Assembly: GCF_003025555.1 (NCBI RefSeq)
Contig: NZ_PYMH01000001.1
Coordinates: forward strand, 930,001-994,000
DNA from: Photobacterium lutimaris
GTDB taxonomy: Bacteria > Pseudomonadota > Gammaproteobacteria > Enterobacterales > Vibrionaceae
DNA length: 64,000 nt
Direction: 5' to 3'
Under the pieces are notes generated by a model. The model did not search any database, was not told the origin of the DNA, and saw only the letters and a list, made by a program, of their open reading frames with translations. Made by a program: the position numbers and the translations under genes. Shown here piece by piece: positions 44,086 through 52,095 of this stretch. Position 1 is the first letter of the stretch, and each line of letters begins with the position of its first letter.

Positions 44086-45081
44086 ATGATTGTAACTGAA
44101 GAATTGCAATACTCATTGTACGCTAGCCAACGTGAGTTGGATGGTTACCGAGAACGGTATGGTGTTGATATGTCGCAATATTTTGATAAACGTGGCGAAT
44201 GTACGTTTATACTACCAACGTATGCGGATCTTGAGACTGGGCAGATTTATCTGGGAATTAAACAATTACTTGAAGAATTGCTTGGCTATCATCGAAATGG
44301 TCACCACCTCTACATGTATGATGACAATGTAACTAGGTTCTCGCCAAAGTTAGAGCAGGCTCACCCTGAGGGTGTAAAAATTCGTGAAATCATTCCAAGC
44401 CACGCAGCGAAATTACTCTCTGACGAAGAACGAGAGGTGCTGAGCAAGGAGGTGAGAATTCGAAATCCGCGCACTGGTAAAAACGTTACTGTTTTAGACA
44501 TTTCGGCAATGAGTACTATTTGTCTAATGCACGATTTTGGATTGCGGTCAGATCAATTACGAGTTAAATCTCAAATCGAAACAGCTATTCTGATGCAAAA
44601 GTTAAATGCTCAGATGAACAAAGAATCAATAGCGCTAAAATTCAGGGCAATTTTCGATGTAAGTAACCTAACTCCTGAAGAAGAAGTCTGCTTGTACGGG
44701 AAACCGAAGGCGACAATTCGTCCTCAAAAACTCTTCAGTGAAGAAGTATATAAGACGTTTGCGAGGCTGCGCGGAAAGGATCATGATATTAAAGATGGTG
44801 ACCGCTACAAGAAAAATGCCCCTGTCATGAATGATTTGAAAAGGCTTGCATACGGATACTTATCTCCGACTGCACGTAAACAATTGAAACACAATACAGG
44901 GTCTAATGTTCGTCTTGGAAATTGTTTAAATCAGCACGCGCTCGGTATTACATCGTTCAATGTCTACAAAGCCGCTGAGACCGCAGAGCTTTACTACGAG
45001 CGCGGTGAGCATGACAAATTCTTCTCTGAATATGATCAACATATTAAACAAATAGCCTTCCAGCCATTACTAGACGACTAG
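44086..45081 (+). CDS. Putative P63C-like protein, 331 aa
   Basis: A TTGGAG ribosome site precedes the ATG. The C-terminal third resembles the P63C domain of phages and mobile elements: a FSEEVYKTFARLRG segment near 222 is followed by LKRLAYGYLSPTARKQL near 262 and LNQHALGI near 288, in the order F-x-x-x-(F/V)-Y...RL, Y..L.P....L, and a Q-H motif. The match is by eye and weak. The N-terminal half (TFILPTYADLETGQIYLG) is mixed alpha/beta. P63C proteins have no settled function. A terminator hairpin follows 25 bases after the stop. Confidence 0.6.
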   Translation: MIVTEELQYSLYASQRELDGYRERYGVDMSQYFDKRGECTFILPTYADLETGQIYLGIKQLLEELLGYHRNGHHLYMYDDNVTRFSPKLEQAHPEGVKIREIIPSHAAKLLSDEEREVLSKEVRIRNPRTGKNVTVLDISAMSTICLMHDFGLRSDQLRVKSQIETAILMQKLNAQMNKESIALKFRAIFDVSNLTPEEEVCLYGKPKATIRPQKLFSEEVYKTFARLRGKDHDIKDGDRYKKNAPVMNDLKRLAYGYLSPTARKQLKHNTGSNVRLGNCLNQHALGITSFNVYKAAETAELYYERGEHDKFFSEYDQHIKQIAFQPLLDD

Positions 45082-45105
45082 TGGTGTCTTAGAAAACCAT
45101 CAATT

Positions 45106-45134
45106 GCAGGGCGGACAAATACCGTCCTGCTTTG
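45106..45134 (+). terminator. Terminator after the 331-aa gene
   Basis: GCAGGGCGG pairs with CCGTCCTGC (one G-T pair) around a 7-base loop, followed by TTT, 25 bases after the stop. Confidence 0.72.
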
Positions 45135-45397
45135 ATCATTGTGTTATTTAACATCATTCAAAGTATCAGTTTATCATATAGTTTCGTATCACTAATTTTG
45201 TACTCAATGATGTTATCCATTCTCTAACCAACAACTCATTTCGTTAGCTCTCCTTCCCATACATAATAGTTCTAATTGCTAAAACGTAGTTATGTTATTT
45301 AGCCAAGTCGGGTTTTATCGTGGTTGCGTTTATTCTAGGTAGCCCTATTTGGCATAAATGAGGCTTGTAAGAAATATCGTAATTAGGAGTCTAGAAG
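45135..45397. other. Intergenic region before the tyrosine recombinase
   Basis: About 260 AT-rich bases that should carry the recombinase promoter. A TAGGAG ribosome site precedes the ATG at 45398. No clear repeats or att-like sequence were recognised. Confidence 0.4.
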
Positions 45398-45955
45398 ATG
45401 AAGTCAGTAGTTCAGCCAGTAAAAGACCCAACTGATATCGCATTGGTCAAGAAGCTGCTCACCAAACATCATGGTCAGATGTACACAGACGTTTGGGAGT
45501 TCGGTATCAATACTGCCCTTCGTGTATCAGACATCCTATCTATCAAGTATGAAGATATAAGGAACGATAGGATTGCACTGAAAGAGAAGAAGACGCGCAA
45601 GTATAAGGATATCAAGTTAGTGCCTAAGTTGATGGATATCGTTGCTAGGCGTCGTACAGAGAACCCTAATCATGTCTACCTATTCCAAAGCAGCAGTAAC
45701 CGAGCTAAGTCAATGACTCGCCCACTATCTAAAACAAGCGTATACAACTCACTATCTGCGGTCGGTGAGATAGTTGGTGTCCATATGGGAACTCACTCGA
45801 TGAGGAAGACCAGAGGCTATCATGTATACAACCAGACGAAGGATATTGGCCTGGTCATGGATATGCTAAACCACTCATCCGAAAGGGAAACACTGCGCTA
45901 CATAGGTATCAATCAAGAAGTTCATGATAAGTTGGCTGAAGAAATAGTGCTGTAG
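45398..45955 (+). CDS. Tyrosine recombinase, minimal catalytic form (FimB-sized)
   Basis: The 185-aa protein is only the catalytic domain of a tyrosine recombinase: Arg42 in TALRVSD, a Lys in KTRKYKDI (about 65-71), His133-x-x-Arg136 in GTHSMRKT, His159 in MLNHS and the nucleophile Tyr168 in TLRYIG. All active-site residues are present. There is no N-terminal arm- or core-binding domain, as in FimB/FimE invertases (about 200 aa) and related small integrases. It is a second recombinase in an island that already has a serine integrase, so it may resolve dimers, invert a segment, or be left from another element. Confidence 0.88.
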   Translation: MKSVVQPVKDPTDIALVKKLLTKHHGQMYTDVWEFGINTALRVSDILSIKYEDIRNDRIALKEKKTRKYKDIKLVPKLMDIVARRRTENPNHVYLFQSSSNRAKSMTRPLSKTSVYNSLSAVGEIVGVHMGTHSMRKTRGYHVYNQTKDIGLVMDMLNHSSERETLRYIGINQEVHDKLAEEIVL

Positions 45956-46412
45956 TCCAGAAGGATATTCATTTCGATTCTAGCCAGTAACGGTACAATT
46001 GATGTTAAGTTTGGGTGGTAATGGAGGTCACTAAAAACTTGAACCTGTGGTGGTATACGCTGCACTATCTTGTCTAAACTATGGTGCGAACAACCGTTTA
46101 AGATTCCTTGGGAACGCCATAATGCACACGCCAGAGAACTAGATTGGTGTATTTATTGGTAGCAATCCAAGTGTTGTGGATATGGTGATTACCTTGCCCA
46201 GAATTCAGGTCCCATAACTTTACCAACAATACTACCCGTTCTAGATCATAACGAAACAGCTACCAAATAATAGGCAATTTTGTCTCTCCCATTTCCCCAA
46301 ATCATGACACATCATGTCAAAACGCTTGATTTAAAACACAAATCTAGATATCTCGTATAGAAAACCCTACAAAACCTCTATAAAATCACGCTTTTTAACG
46401 GCATGAAATTAT
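45956..46412. other. 457-bp non-coding region before the ABC-3C operon
   Basis: No gene is visible. It should hold the promoter of the ABC-3C genes. A TGACA-TCA-type inverted repeat (ATGACACATCATGTCAA, about 46305-46321) is the only symmetrical element I noticed and may be a regulator site. Confidence 0.4.
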
Positions 46413-46691
46413 ATGAATGAGTTGGTAGCTTGGTTTTCCAGCCCTCTAGCAGTGGCAATTGCTTGGTTTTGCACGGTTGTAGGTTTCATCTATTCACTAT
46501 TACAACGCAACGAAAAGAACAAGTTCAAGGTTAAGTGTGAAAAGCTTGAAGCCAATAACTACAAGCTGGAACAGCAAATTATTAGCATTCAGAACACCAG
46601 CACTCATGGCAACCAGCAAGACGTCAAACAAGAAGGCACTACCAACATCAATACAGGTGTATTGAATGGTGACCTCAATCTCAATCAATGA
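46413..46691 (+). CDS. ABC-3C-associated membrane-anchored protein, 92 aa
   Basis: An N-terminal membrane helix (residues about 12-29, AVAIAWFCTVVGFIYSLL) is followed by a coiled coil (KVKCEKLEANNYKLEQQIIS) and a polar tail NINTGVLNGDLNLNQ. Tails of that N-x-N-x-G-x-x-x-G-D type are common in proteins of ABC-3C and similar conflict systems. The gene is 18 bp upstream of the 46710 gene and is taken as the likely membrane effector, or anchor, of the system. That role is inferred from position and architecture. Confidence 0.68.
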   Translation: MNELVAWFSSPLAVAIAWFCTVVGFIYSLLQRNEKNKFKVKCEKLEANNYKLEQQIISIQNTSTHGNQQDVKQEGTTNINTGVLNGDLNLNQ

Positions 46692-46709
46692 GATAGGTAA
46701 AATAAGGTT

Positions 46710-47258
46710 ATGGCAGATACATTAGTCCAAATCAAAGAGGTGCACGGAGATGTTAATAATGCGGAGCCTCCTGAGTCCAAGGTAGACTCTATCATCAATG
46801 ACGTCATTAGTGAGATATCACAGGCACGAGTCACTGTTAACATAAAGGATCGTACATTCCCCTCCAAAGTTGACAGCAAAATTAAACATAACCAACTGAA
46901 GAGAAACAGAAGTATTGTGCTTCAGTACAAAAGCTATTCATCACATATCGAATCTGCATATAGCACAGTCGAGAAGCATGTTGTTAATGGCAAACAAACA
47001 GCGTTGCTGATTCTGAATGAAATGTATGCAACCGCATTAGCAAAGTTCAACATAGATGTTTGGGAACCAGACATGGCGGTGATTCAGCAACATGCTGACG
47101 AAATAATCGATGATGTTAAAACTCAGCTAACCAAATTCCTCTACAAGTCTGCAAACATCACTTTTACCAAAGAGCAGTTGGCTGTTGGTGTCAATGTGGT
47201 GCTCGCCCACGCTTTTGTTGAATGCTATGTGCTGGAGAACCCTAATGATACTGACTAA
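46710..47258 (+). CDS. ABC-three component system protein, C-terminal-domain (CTD) type
   Basis: The 182-aa protein is mainly helical. Its segment KIKHNQLKRNRSIVLQYKSY followed by HIESAY and a long C-terminal helical part fits the CTD module by which ABC-3C effectors join the complex. Its N-terminus (QIKEVHGDVNNAEPPES) repeats the H-G-D-V-N style of the previous protein's tail. The effector domain usually fused ahead of the CTD is missing here and may be supplied in trans by the 92-aa membrane protein. The gene overlaps the next by 14 bases. Confidence 0.75.
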   Translation: MADTLVQIKEVHGDVNNAEPPESKVDSIINDVISEISQARVTVNIKDRTFPSKVDSKIKHNQLKRNRSIVLQYKSYSSHIESAYSTVEKHVVNGKQTALLILNEMYATALAKFNIDVWEPDMAVIQQHADEIIDDVKTQLTKFLYKSANITFTKEQLAVGVNVVLAHAFVECYVLENPNDTD

Positions 47259-47499
47259 AGGTGCTAACCCAGAAATCAATGTCGTCTACATTGGAGCATT
47301 CGTACTAAAACATCTTCATGAATCGCGAGGTCACAAAATGAAAATTACTCGCTTGATGAAACTAGGGGAAAGAGAACTATCTATCTCCATCGACCACATG
47401 ATCCTAACGCTAGACTGGCTATACGCTATTTCTGCTATCAAACATAATAACGATGAGGTTTCCATCAATGAAACTACTCAAGCTAACAACAAAGGTTGA
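47245..47499 (+). CDS. ABC-three component system middle component (MC6-like)
   Basis: I start at ATG 47245, giving 84 aa. The pattern MILTKGANPEINVVYIGAFV, then RLMK and SIDHMILTLDWLYAISAI is that of the small winged-helix middle components of ABC-3C systems, which typically open with (P)TK.....AL..(I/V)G..IL and close with F...L.LLYA(L/I)(G/S)(A/L)I. It overlaps the CTD gene by 14 bases and the ATPase gene by 32, so the three are translated as a unit. Confidence 0.8.
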   Translation: MILTKGANPEINVVYIGAFVLKHLHESRGHKMKITRLMKLGERELSISIDHMILTLDWLYAISAIKHNNDEVSINETTQANNKG

Positions 47500-49162
47500 T
47501 GGAAGTGTAATTCGAGAAATCGAATTCAATGACACTCTAAACATCATCACGAACGAGAGAAATTCGGACTTATCAGGCAACCAAATCGGTAAATCGGTTC
47601 CTGGTCGAATTATCGACTTCTTATTAGATGGTTCGATCAACCCTATATACATTGATGAAGAATTTGATACTGCTGAGCCAAGTATTCAAAAGTTGTTGGG
47701 TGAACATATAGTCACCTCTTCCCTTTCTTACATTGGGCTAGATGGCAGTACTACAGAGATAAAACGAAACCTTGCAATAGGAAGCTCTGATTCAATTTAT
47801 TATGTCAACGGCGAAGTTAAGAGTAAGAAAGAGTACAACAGCCATATCTTGAATACGATGTTCAATGTGTATTCTGACAAGCCTACCCTTAGAAAGTTAG
47901 CTCCTAAGTTTCTGAGAACAGATACATATCGAATGACAAAAACAGTCAAATTCAATGATGATAAGTTTAAAATATCTCAAGCAGATAGAAACACATTGTT
48001 CTTGTACCTGTTTAACTTTGGCGACACAGAGATTCTGAGTAAAATCCAGAGCATTAAAACCTTCCTCAGCAACTATGGGAAGAAGCTCAAATCATTTAAT
48101 GGCATCATTAGAGATGACAAGATTGTTAGCACCATAAAAAGCACGCAACGTGAACTTACTAAGCTAGAAAAATCTCTACTTCTGAGCGAAAACAATACAG
48201 ACAAGCTCGTAATTATCGATGAAATCAATGATATTGATAATGAACAAAATAGATTATCTGACCAGATTCTATCGTTAGAGCTCAAAGTGAGTAACATCAA
48301 GAAGACTCAGGAACTGCTTGAGGGTAACAAGAACCATCACCTGCTTAGTGAGCTAGAAACCATCTATAACTATGCATCAGTTAAGTTAGGTTCCGTCCTC
48401 AATGACTATGATAACGTTCTTAAATTTCATAATCATTTGATCGAAACAAAAACTGAATTTGTTACTGATGGCCTAGAGAAACTGGAAGATCAACTACTTA
48501 AAAGCACATCTAAACTCAAGAAGTTAGAACAAACAAAGTCTTCGCTATTTCAGGAACTAAAATCTAAGAAGAAAATTGAAGAAATCTCTGAATCTGTCAA
48601 GACTATTGGGGAGCTAAACAAAAAGCTAATCCAGTTAAATGCTATCGTCGAGAAGAAAGATAGCATAGAAGGTAAAATAAATGATGAAACTGCAAAGCTA
48701 GAAAGACTTTCTGAAAGGTTGGCTGCGGAACTTCAAAATGTTCACACATTCGAAACAGAGTTTAAGAAGCATTTCAAAGATTACACCAAGACATTCTATG
48801 GTGTCGAATATAACTTCAACCTTAACTTAGACATTACAAATGGTAACTGCCAACCTACTGTAGATGAAATTCAGTCAAACAATGATGGTGGTTTAAAGCG
48901 GCTTGAAGCAATCACATTTGACTTGTCATATATCAAAGCAGTTGATTCGTTAGACCTATTAAGACCAACGTTTGTTGTACACGACTCTATAGACGAGGTT
49001 GATATAAAACATATACGTCAGTTATTCGATGAATCGATAAAGCTGTCAGGTCAGCAAGTGGTTTCTATGTTGGTGAGCCAACTAGAAGATAGTGATTATG
49101 AGAAGTACAAGGACTATATAGTTTTGGAACTTTCTCAAGAGGATAAGTATTTCAAAGTCTAA
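47468..49162 (+). CDS. ABC-three component system ATPase (DUF2326, SMC-like)
   Basis: The start is ATG 47468 after GAGG, giving 564 aa. The N-terminus MKLLKLTTKVDGSVIREIEF and the P-loop SGNQIGKS (about 36-43) are followed by a long coiled coil (about 200-430, with repeated KLEKSLL, LEDQLLKSTSKLKKLEQTKS) and then the second half of the ATPase head with a Walker B-like VVHDSIDEVD near 507 and a conserved GLKRLEAI segment. This is the arrangement of DUF2326 proteins, the ABC/SMC-type engine of ABC-3C systems that is thought to sense invading nucleic acid. It is the last gene before a strong bidirectional terminator. Confidence 0.88.
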   Translation: MKLLKLTTKVDGSVIREIEFNDTLNIITNERNSDLSGNQIGKSVPGRIIDFLLDGSINPIYIDEEFDTAEPSIQKLLGEHIVTSSLSYIGLDGSTTEIKRNLAIGSSDSIYYVNGEVKSKKEYNSHILNTMFNVYSDKPTLRKLAPKFLRTDTYRMTKTVKFNDDKFKISQADRNTLFLYLFNFGDTEILSKIQSIKTFLSNYGKKLKSFNGIIRDDKIVSTIKSTQRELTKLEKSLLLSENNTDKLVIIDEINDIDNEQNRLSDQILSLELKVSNIKKTQELLEGNKNHHLLSELETIYNYASVKLGSVLNDYDNVLKFHNHLIETKTEFVTDGLEKLEDQLLKSTSKLKKLEQTKSSLFQELKSKKKIEEISESVKTIGELNKKLIQLNAIVEKKDSIEGKINDETAKLERLSERLAAELQNVHTFETEFKKHFKDYTKTFYGVEYNFNLNLDITNGNCQPTVDEIQSNNDGGLKRLEAITFDLSYIKAVDSLDLLRPTFVVHDSIDEVDIKHIRQLFDESIKLSGQQVVSMLVSQLEDSDYEKYKDYIVLELSQEDKYFKV

Positions 49163-49180
49163 GGTTCACCCACCATCAAA

Positions 49181-49216
49181 CGAAAAAGCTAGCCATTCGA
49201 ACGGTGGCTAGTTTTT
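49181..49216. terminator. Bidirectional terminator
   Basis: GCTAGCCA and TGGCTAG(C) form a stem flanked by AAAAA on the left and TTTTT on the right, between the ABC-3C operon and the convergent 49228 gene. Confidence 0.85.
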
Positions 49217-49227
49217 CACATTTTGCA

Positions 49228-49494
49228 CTACTGGCCTACCATTCGTTCACTTAACTCAATAGCAGCCTTCGATTGAGATACGACCAACACCACACTTTCA
49301 TTTAAACACTTCTCTATTGCTTCCTTGCGGCGCTCACTGAGTTTACCTGCATACTTAACAGAACCCTCGGCAACTGAGCCAAGCCATTCTCTTCGTTCTG
49401 CAGCCGTCATCTTTCCATATGAAGCCCACTCTTTCCCATCAATGGAAAGAGCTAGACCGTTAGTTTCTTCAAGTGAGACAAGTTTTATAGCCAT
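49228..49494 (-). CDS. Protein of unknown function, 88 aa
   Basis: A small soluble protein with a strand-rich start (MAIKLVSLEETNGLALSIDG) and a helical C-terminus (ERRKEAIEKCLNESVVLVVS). No family recognised. The size and the single-gene unit close to the regulator and integrase are typical of element-borne accessory or anti-defence proteins, but no evidence here supports a role. Confidence 0.6.
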   Translation of the reverse strand: MAIKLVSLEETNGLALSIDGKEWASYGKMTAAERREWLGSVAEGSVKYAGKLSERRKEAIEKCLNESVVLVVSQSKAAIELSERMVGQ

Positions 49495-49584
49495 TGTTGA
49501 TTCCTCTATTTGATTCGATTACGACAACAACTGTAAGCGATCTAGATAGAATCGAAAGAAGTTTTCTAACGTATCCTTAAGGGC

Positions 49585-50067
49585 TTAACCCTTTGGTGTG
49601 CTGTCTATTTTACTCAGAGCAATCTCAATAACACTTAAACCCATTAACTCGTTAAGAGATTTTCGTCCCTCTTCCCCCAGCTCAGCCTCTATAGCTGCAA
49701 TTAAACCCAGTAAACCTTTTCCTGCGAGTTCACCAAGATTATCGGCAGTCGTTATATGACCAACGAGTAAACTCAAGATATTTCTAAAACCTGAATCATT
49801 GAGGGCAGTCATCCAACTATCTCTAAATGCGGAGAGGTTTGACATATCTAGTTTACTCATAAAGTAAGGAGCTACCTTACCTGTTAGAGCTTCAGGTATC
49901 GTGTGTGTTTTATGGTAACTCTGTAAAGTAGACTGCCTGATGCCCGTCTCTTCAGCAATGTTATAGAATGTTAGTGAACCAAATCCTTCCCTGAGAAATA
50001 ACTCAAAGATTTTTTGGTTAATAAACTCTAATTTTTCCTGACGTTCCTTAGCTGATATTCTTGCCAT
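49585..50067 (-). CDS. TetR-like transcriptional regulator
   Basis: The 160-aa protein has a TetR-style N-terminal helix-turn-helix at residues about 12-52: FINQKIFELFLREGFGSLTF followed by NIAEETGIRQSTLQSYHKTH. The C-terminal domain is shorter than in typical TetR proteins (about 110 residues against 140-150). It is the only recognisable helix-turn-helix regulator on the island. An island-type box (50106-50127) lies 39 bases upstream of its start, so it may bind these boxes and control itself, the integrase and the 32350, 34372 and 41226 units. Confidence 0.75.
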   Translation of the reverse strand: MARISAKERQEKLEFINQKIFELFLREGFGSLTFYNIAEETGIRQSTLQSYHKTHTIPEALTGKVAPYFMSKLDMSNLSAFRDSWMTALNDSGFRNILSLLVGHITTADNLGELAGKGLLGLIAAIEAELGEEGRKSLNELMGLSVIEIALSKIDSTPKG

Positions 50068-50105
50068 GATAATGATATTTGTAGCTTACGATATTCTCAT
50101 CATCT

Positions 50106-50127
50106 TATTCGTATCAGTATTTGAATA
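50106..50127. promoter_or_regulatory. Island-type operator upstream of the TetR-like gene
   Basis: TATTC, 12 bases, GAATA: the most symmetrical of the five island boxes, TATTCGTATCAG...TTTGAATA. Its location 39-60 bases upstream of the regulator start suggests autoregulation. Confidence 0.6.
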
Positions 50128-50271
50128 CAATCAATATTGGCTGGTATTTCATTAATCAGCCAACATACATAAACGCATGTAAATCAATGATATTTATACA
50201 GTTCATTCGTCAAATGTGGTAAAATAAAGGCTGAAATTAAGCCAGCCAACACACTATCGGAGACGCATAGC

Positions 50272-50406
50272 ATGAAGAAGAAAATGAGTATTGAGATCTT
50301 TGGCTTTGAAGTTAACCTTTCAATTAAACCTTTGAATATAAAGGAAAAATCAGAAAATGTTCGTTTAAACAAGCCCCAAACCGATGTCAATAAGTGGTTG
50401 TTTTAA
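50272..50406 (+). CDS. Small basic protein, 44 aa
   Basis: An ATG with GGAG nine bases upstream opens a 44-codon frame (MKKKMSIEIFGFEVNLSIKP ... NKWLF). It reads toward the integrase gene and is divergent from the TetR-like gene. A TAAAAT sequence (50219-50224) could be its -10 box. Directionality factors of serine integrases are small and often near the integrase, so it is a candidate, but the sequence itself shows no known excisionase motif. Confidence 0.45.
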   Translation: MKKKMSIEIFGFEVNLSIKPLNIKEKSENVRLNKPQTDVNKWLF

Positions 50407-50440
50407 CTGATAAAATTCCATATTTAACAACTACTTATAA

Positions 50441-51958
50441 TCACTTATTTTCATATTCATCCCACGGTTCAGGCTTCATGTTATCGTATGATTTCTTGAT
50501 ACCGACCATAACAGCATAACTTAGCTTAATCTTATCTCCCGACTTGTAATGGATAGTACATTCATCATCATCCAATACAACTTTCTCAAGAATTGAAGCC
50601 AAGATAGCATTCACCTTGAACTTACCTTCCTCAGACTCAAAATCGAAGTCTAAGTCGAAATCATTACTGACCTTCTTATTCATCAAATCCTGAAGCTCTA
50701 GGTTACAGTCTGCTATTTGATTGTTGATTGATTCTATTTCTCTACCTGCTTGCTCTCTACTCGCTTCATCAGGTAAGTAACGCAATGTACCGATAACATT
50801 AAGTCGCTCAGTTTCCAACTGCTCAATCTGGTGCTTCTTGGAGTCAATATCCCTCAAGTTAACACCCCCACCCTTTAATCCTTTAGCAACTACCAGGTGC
50901 ATATATCTATTAAAGGCATCAAAGATATCTTCAGCTATCAAGTAAGTGTGGTCGCAATCTTTGAAGCTAGCGCGACCTCTACATCGCAACCACTTATTTG
51001 TTAGCGTCATTGGCCGTTCACATTTAGGGCAACGCATCAAACCACGTAAAGGATTAGCTATCTTGCTCCGCTTCCCTCCAGTGGTTTTTCTAAATGACAT
51101 TTGCACTGCATTAAAGTCTTCTTCAGATACAATCGCTGGGTAGTAATCTTTGATCACTTGATTTGTTGGATGGCGTTCTTGCCTACCATCATCTGTATAA
51201 ACAACAGATGATTTCCTCAACCAACCCATTACCCGTTCGTTCTTCAGATATTTCCTCACTGTAGCAACGTTAAACAATCTACCTGATGACGTCTTGATAC
51301 CTTGCTTCCTCAACTCCCTAACGATTGAGTCAGCCCCCATACCATCAAGTTTCATTCTGAAGAGTTTCCTGACTACTTGTGCTTTTTCCTCTAACACAAC
51401 ATATTCAGTTTTATCATCAGTTAGCTTTAGCCAATATGGACACATCTTAGATTTGGTTTTACCAAAATTACGTTGGTGAGCAGCCCTAATACGATCAGCT
51501 TTTTGTTTAGACTCTTGGTGAGCCAAATCCATCATAACTGTAAGTTGGATATCGTAGCCTAGCTCAAACTTATCATCCCATTTAAAAACCTTGTCACCGA
51601 ACTTAGCCACAGCAATGTTGATTTTTAGCTCCTTTAGCTTTCGCCAAAGTTCACGCTGCTCATCAACAGACCTTCTTGAAATACGGTCTATTGCTTCCAC
51701 CAGCAACAATGCGTTTTCAGGGATTTCACCACGCTCACAACGAGTAATAAAATCACCTAGTGCGCCTGATGTGAGGTTATGGCCTTTATATGCTGACCGC
51801 CCATCGTCAGAGATAGATTCTTGGAGGTGATACTCAGGGTGCTTTGATAACCAATCTAGTGCCAATGATTTCTGACGGTCTAGGCCAGTCTTCTCGACTT
51901 GAACCTCTAAACTAACTCGACTGTAGATATAGCAAGGAATGGAAGAAGGGTTTGTCAC
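50441..51958 (-). CDS. Large serine recombinase (island integrase)
   Basis: The 505-aa protein has the resolvase catalytic domain (residues 1-150; nucleophile Ser16 in YSRVS, then a DDGRSAYKG segment and LLVEAIDRISRR), the recombinase domain (about 180-290, with PYWLKLTDD and RELRKQGIKTSSGRLFNVAT), a zinc ribbon (CPKCERPM ... CRGR...CDH, about 315-345) and a coiled-coil region (about 375-425). This is the standard build of phage- and island-type serine integrases. It starts about 90 bp inside the right junction with ppiC and reads into the island, so it is the enzyme most likely to have inserted the island there. Confidence 0.93.
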   Translation of the reverse strand: MTNPSSIPCYIYSRVSLEVQVEKTGLDRQKSLALDWLSKHPEYHLQESISDDGRSAYKGHNLTSGALGDFITRCERGEIPENALLLVEAIDRISRRSVDEQRELWRKLKELKINIAVAKFGDKVFKWDDKFELGYDIQLTVMMDLAHQESKQKADRIRAAHQRNFGKTKSKMCPYWLKLTDDKTEYVVLEEKAQVVRKLFRMKLDGMGADSIVRELRKQGIKTSSGRLFNVATVRKYLKNERVMGWLRKSSVVYTDDGRQERHPTNQVIKDYYPAIVSEEDFNAVQMSFRKTTGGKRSKIANPLRGLMRCPKCERPMTLTNKWLRCRGRASFKDCDHTYLIAEDIFDAFNRYMHLVVAKGLKGGGVNLRDIDSKKHQIEQLETERLNVIGTLRYLPDEASREQAGREIESINNQIADCNLELQDLMNKKVSNDFDLDFDFESEEGKFKVNAILASILEKVVLDDDECTIHYKSGDKIKLSYAVMVGIKKSYDNMKPEPWDEYENK

Positions 51959-51990
51959 GGCTTACTCTCTGTGGTCACTTTTACACCACA

Positions 51991-52015
51991 ATTATACCGT
52001 ATCTGAATTCGAATA
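51991..52015 (-). promoter_or_regulatory. Integrase promoter with island-type operator
   Basis: On the minus strand a perfect TATAAT -10 (51991-51996) overlaps the shared box (TATTC, 12 bases, GGTATA; 51993-52015). No good -35 is present 17 bp upstream, where the box lies instead. The arrangement suits tight control of integrase expression. Confidence 0.68.
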
Positions 52016-52044
52016 AAAGAATAAAACTGAAAGGAAGGAGTGTT

Positions 52045-52095
52045 TTTAAGGAGTTAAAACGTTAACTACGTTTTCGAATTGCGGAACCATCTGGC
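52045..52095. other. Right attachment junction of the island
   Basis: The ppiC sequence ends at the codons Val-Pro-Gln-Phe (Gln codon at 52079-52081) and island sequence follows. CA.TT.GA.AA is shared with the left junction; the common TT is at 52077-52078. AAAACGTTAACTACG (52056-52070) is the inner arm. Confidence 0.7.

Larger units (their letters stand above)
23249..52081. mobile_element. 28.8-kb integrative genomic island inserted in ppiC
   Basis: The island is bounded by the two halves of ppiC, has a large serine recombinase at its right end, is more AT-rich than both flanks and holds almost only accessory genes. It includes an intact spare ppiC, an ABC-3C conflict system, several nuclease-related genes, a second (tyrosine) recombinase, and a run of small genes with phage or satellite flavour. 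No conjugation genes, capsid, portal or large terminase were recognised, so it depends on something else for transfer, or moves only by integration and excision. No replication protein was recognised either. Confidence 0.88.

Noticed and set aside
50184..50390. 68-aa minus-strand ORF
   Set aside because: No ribosome site; the plus-strand 44-aa frame in the same place has one.
31806..52045. Two islands inserted in tandem, with the 31806 ppiC as the boundary between them
   Set aside because: Only one serine integrase and one pair of split-gene junctions are present, and the internal ppiC is intact and diverged along its length. A tandem origin is not excluded, but one island with a spare gene explains the data more simply.
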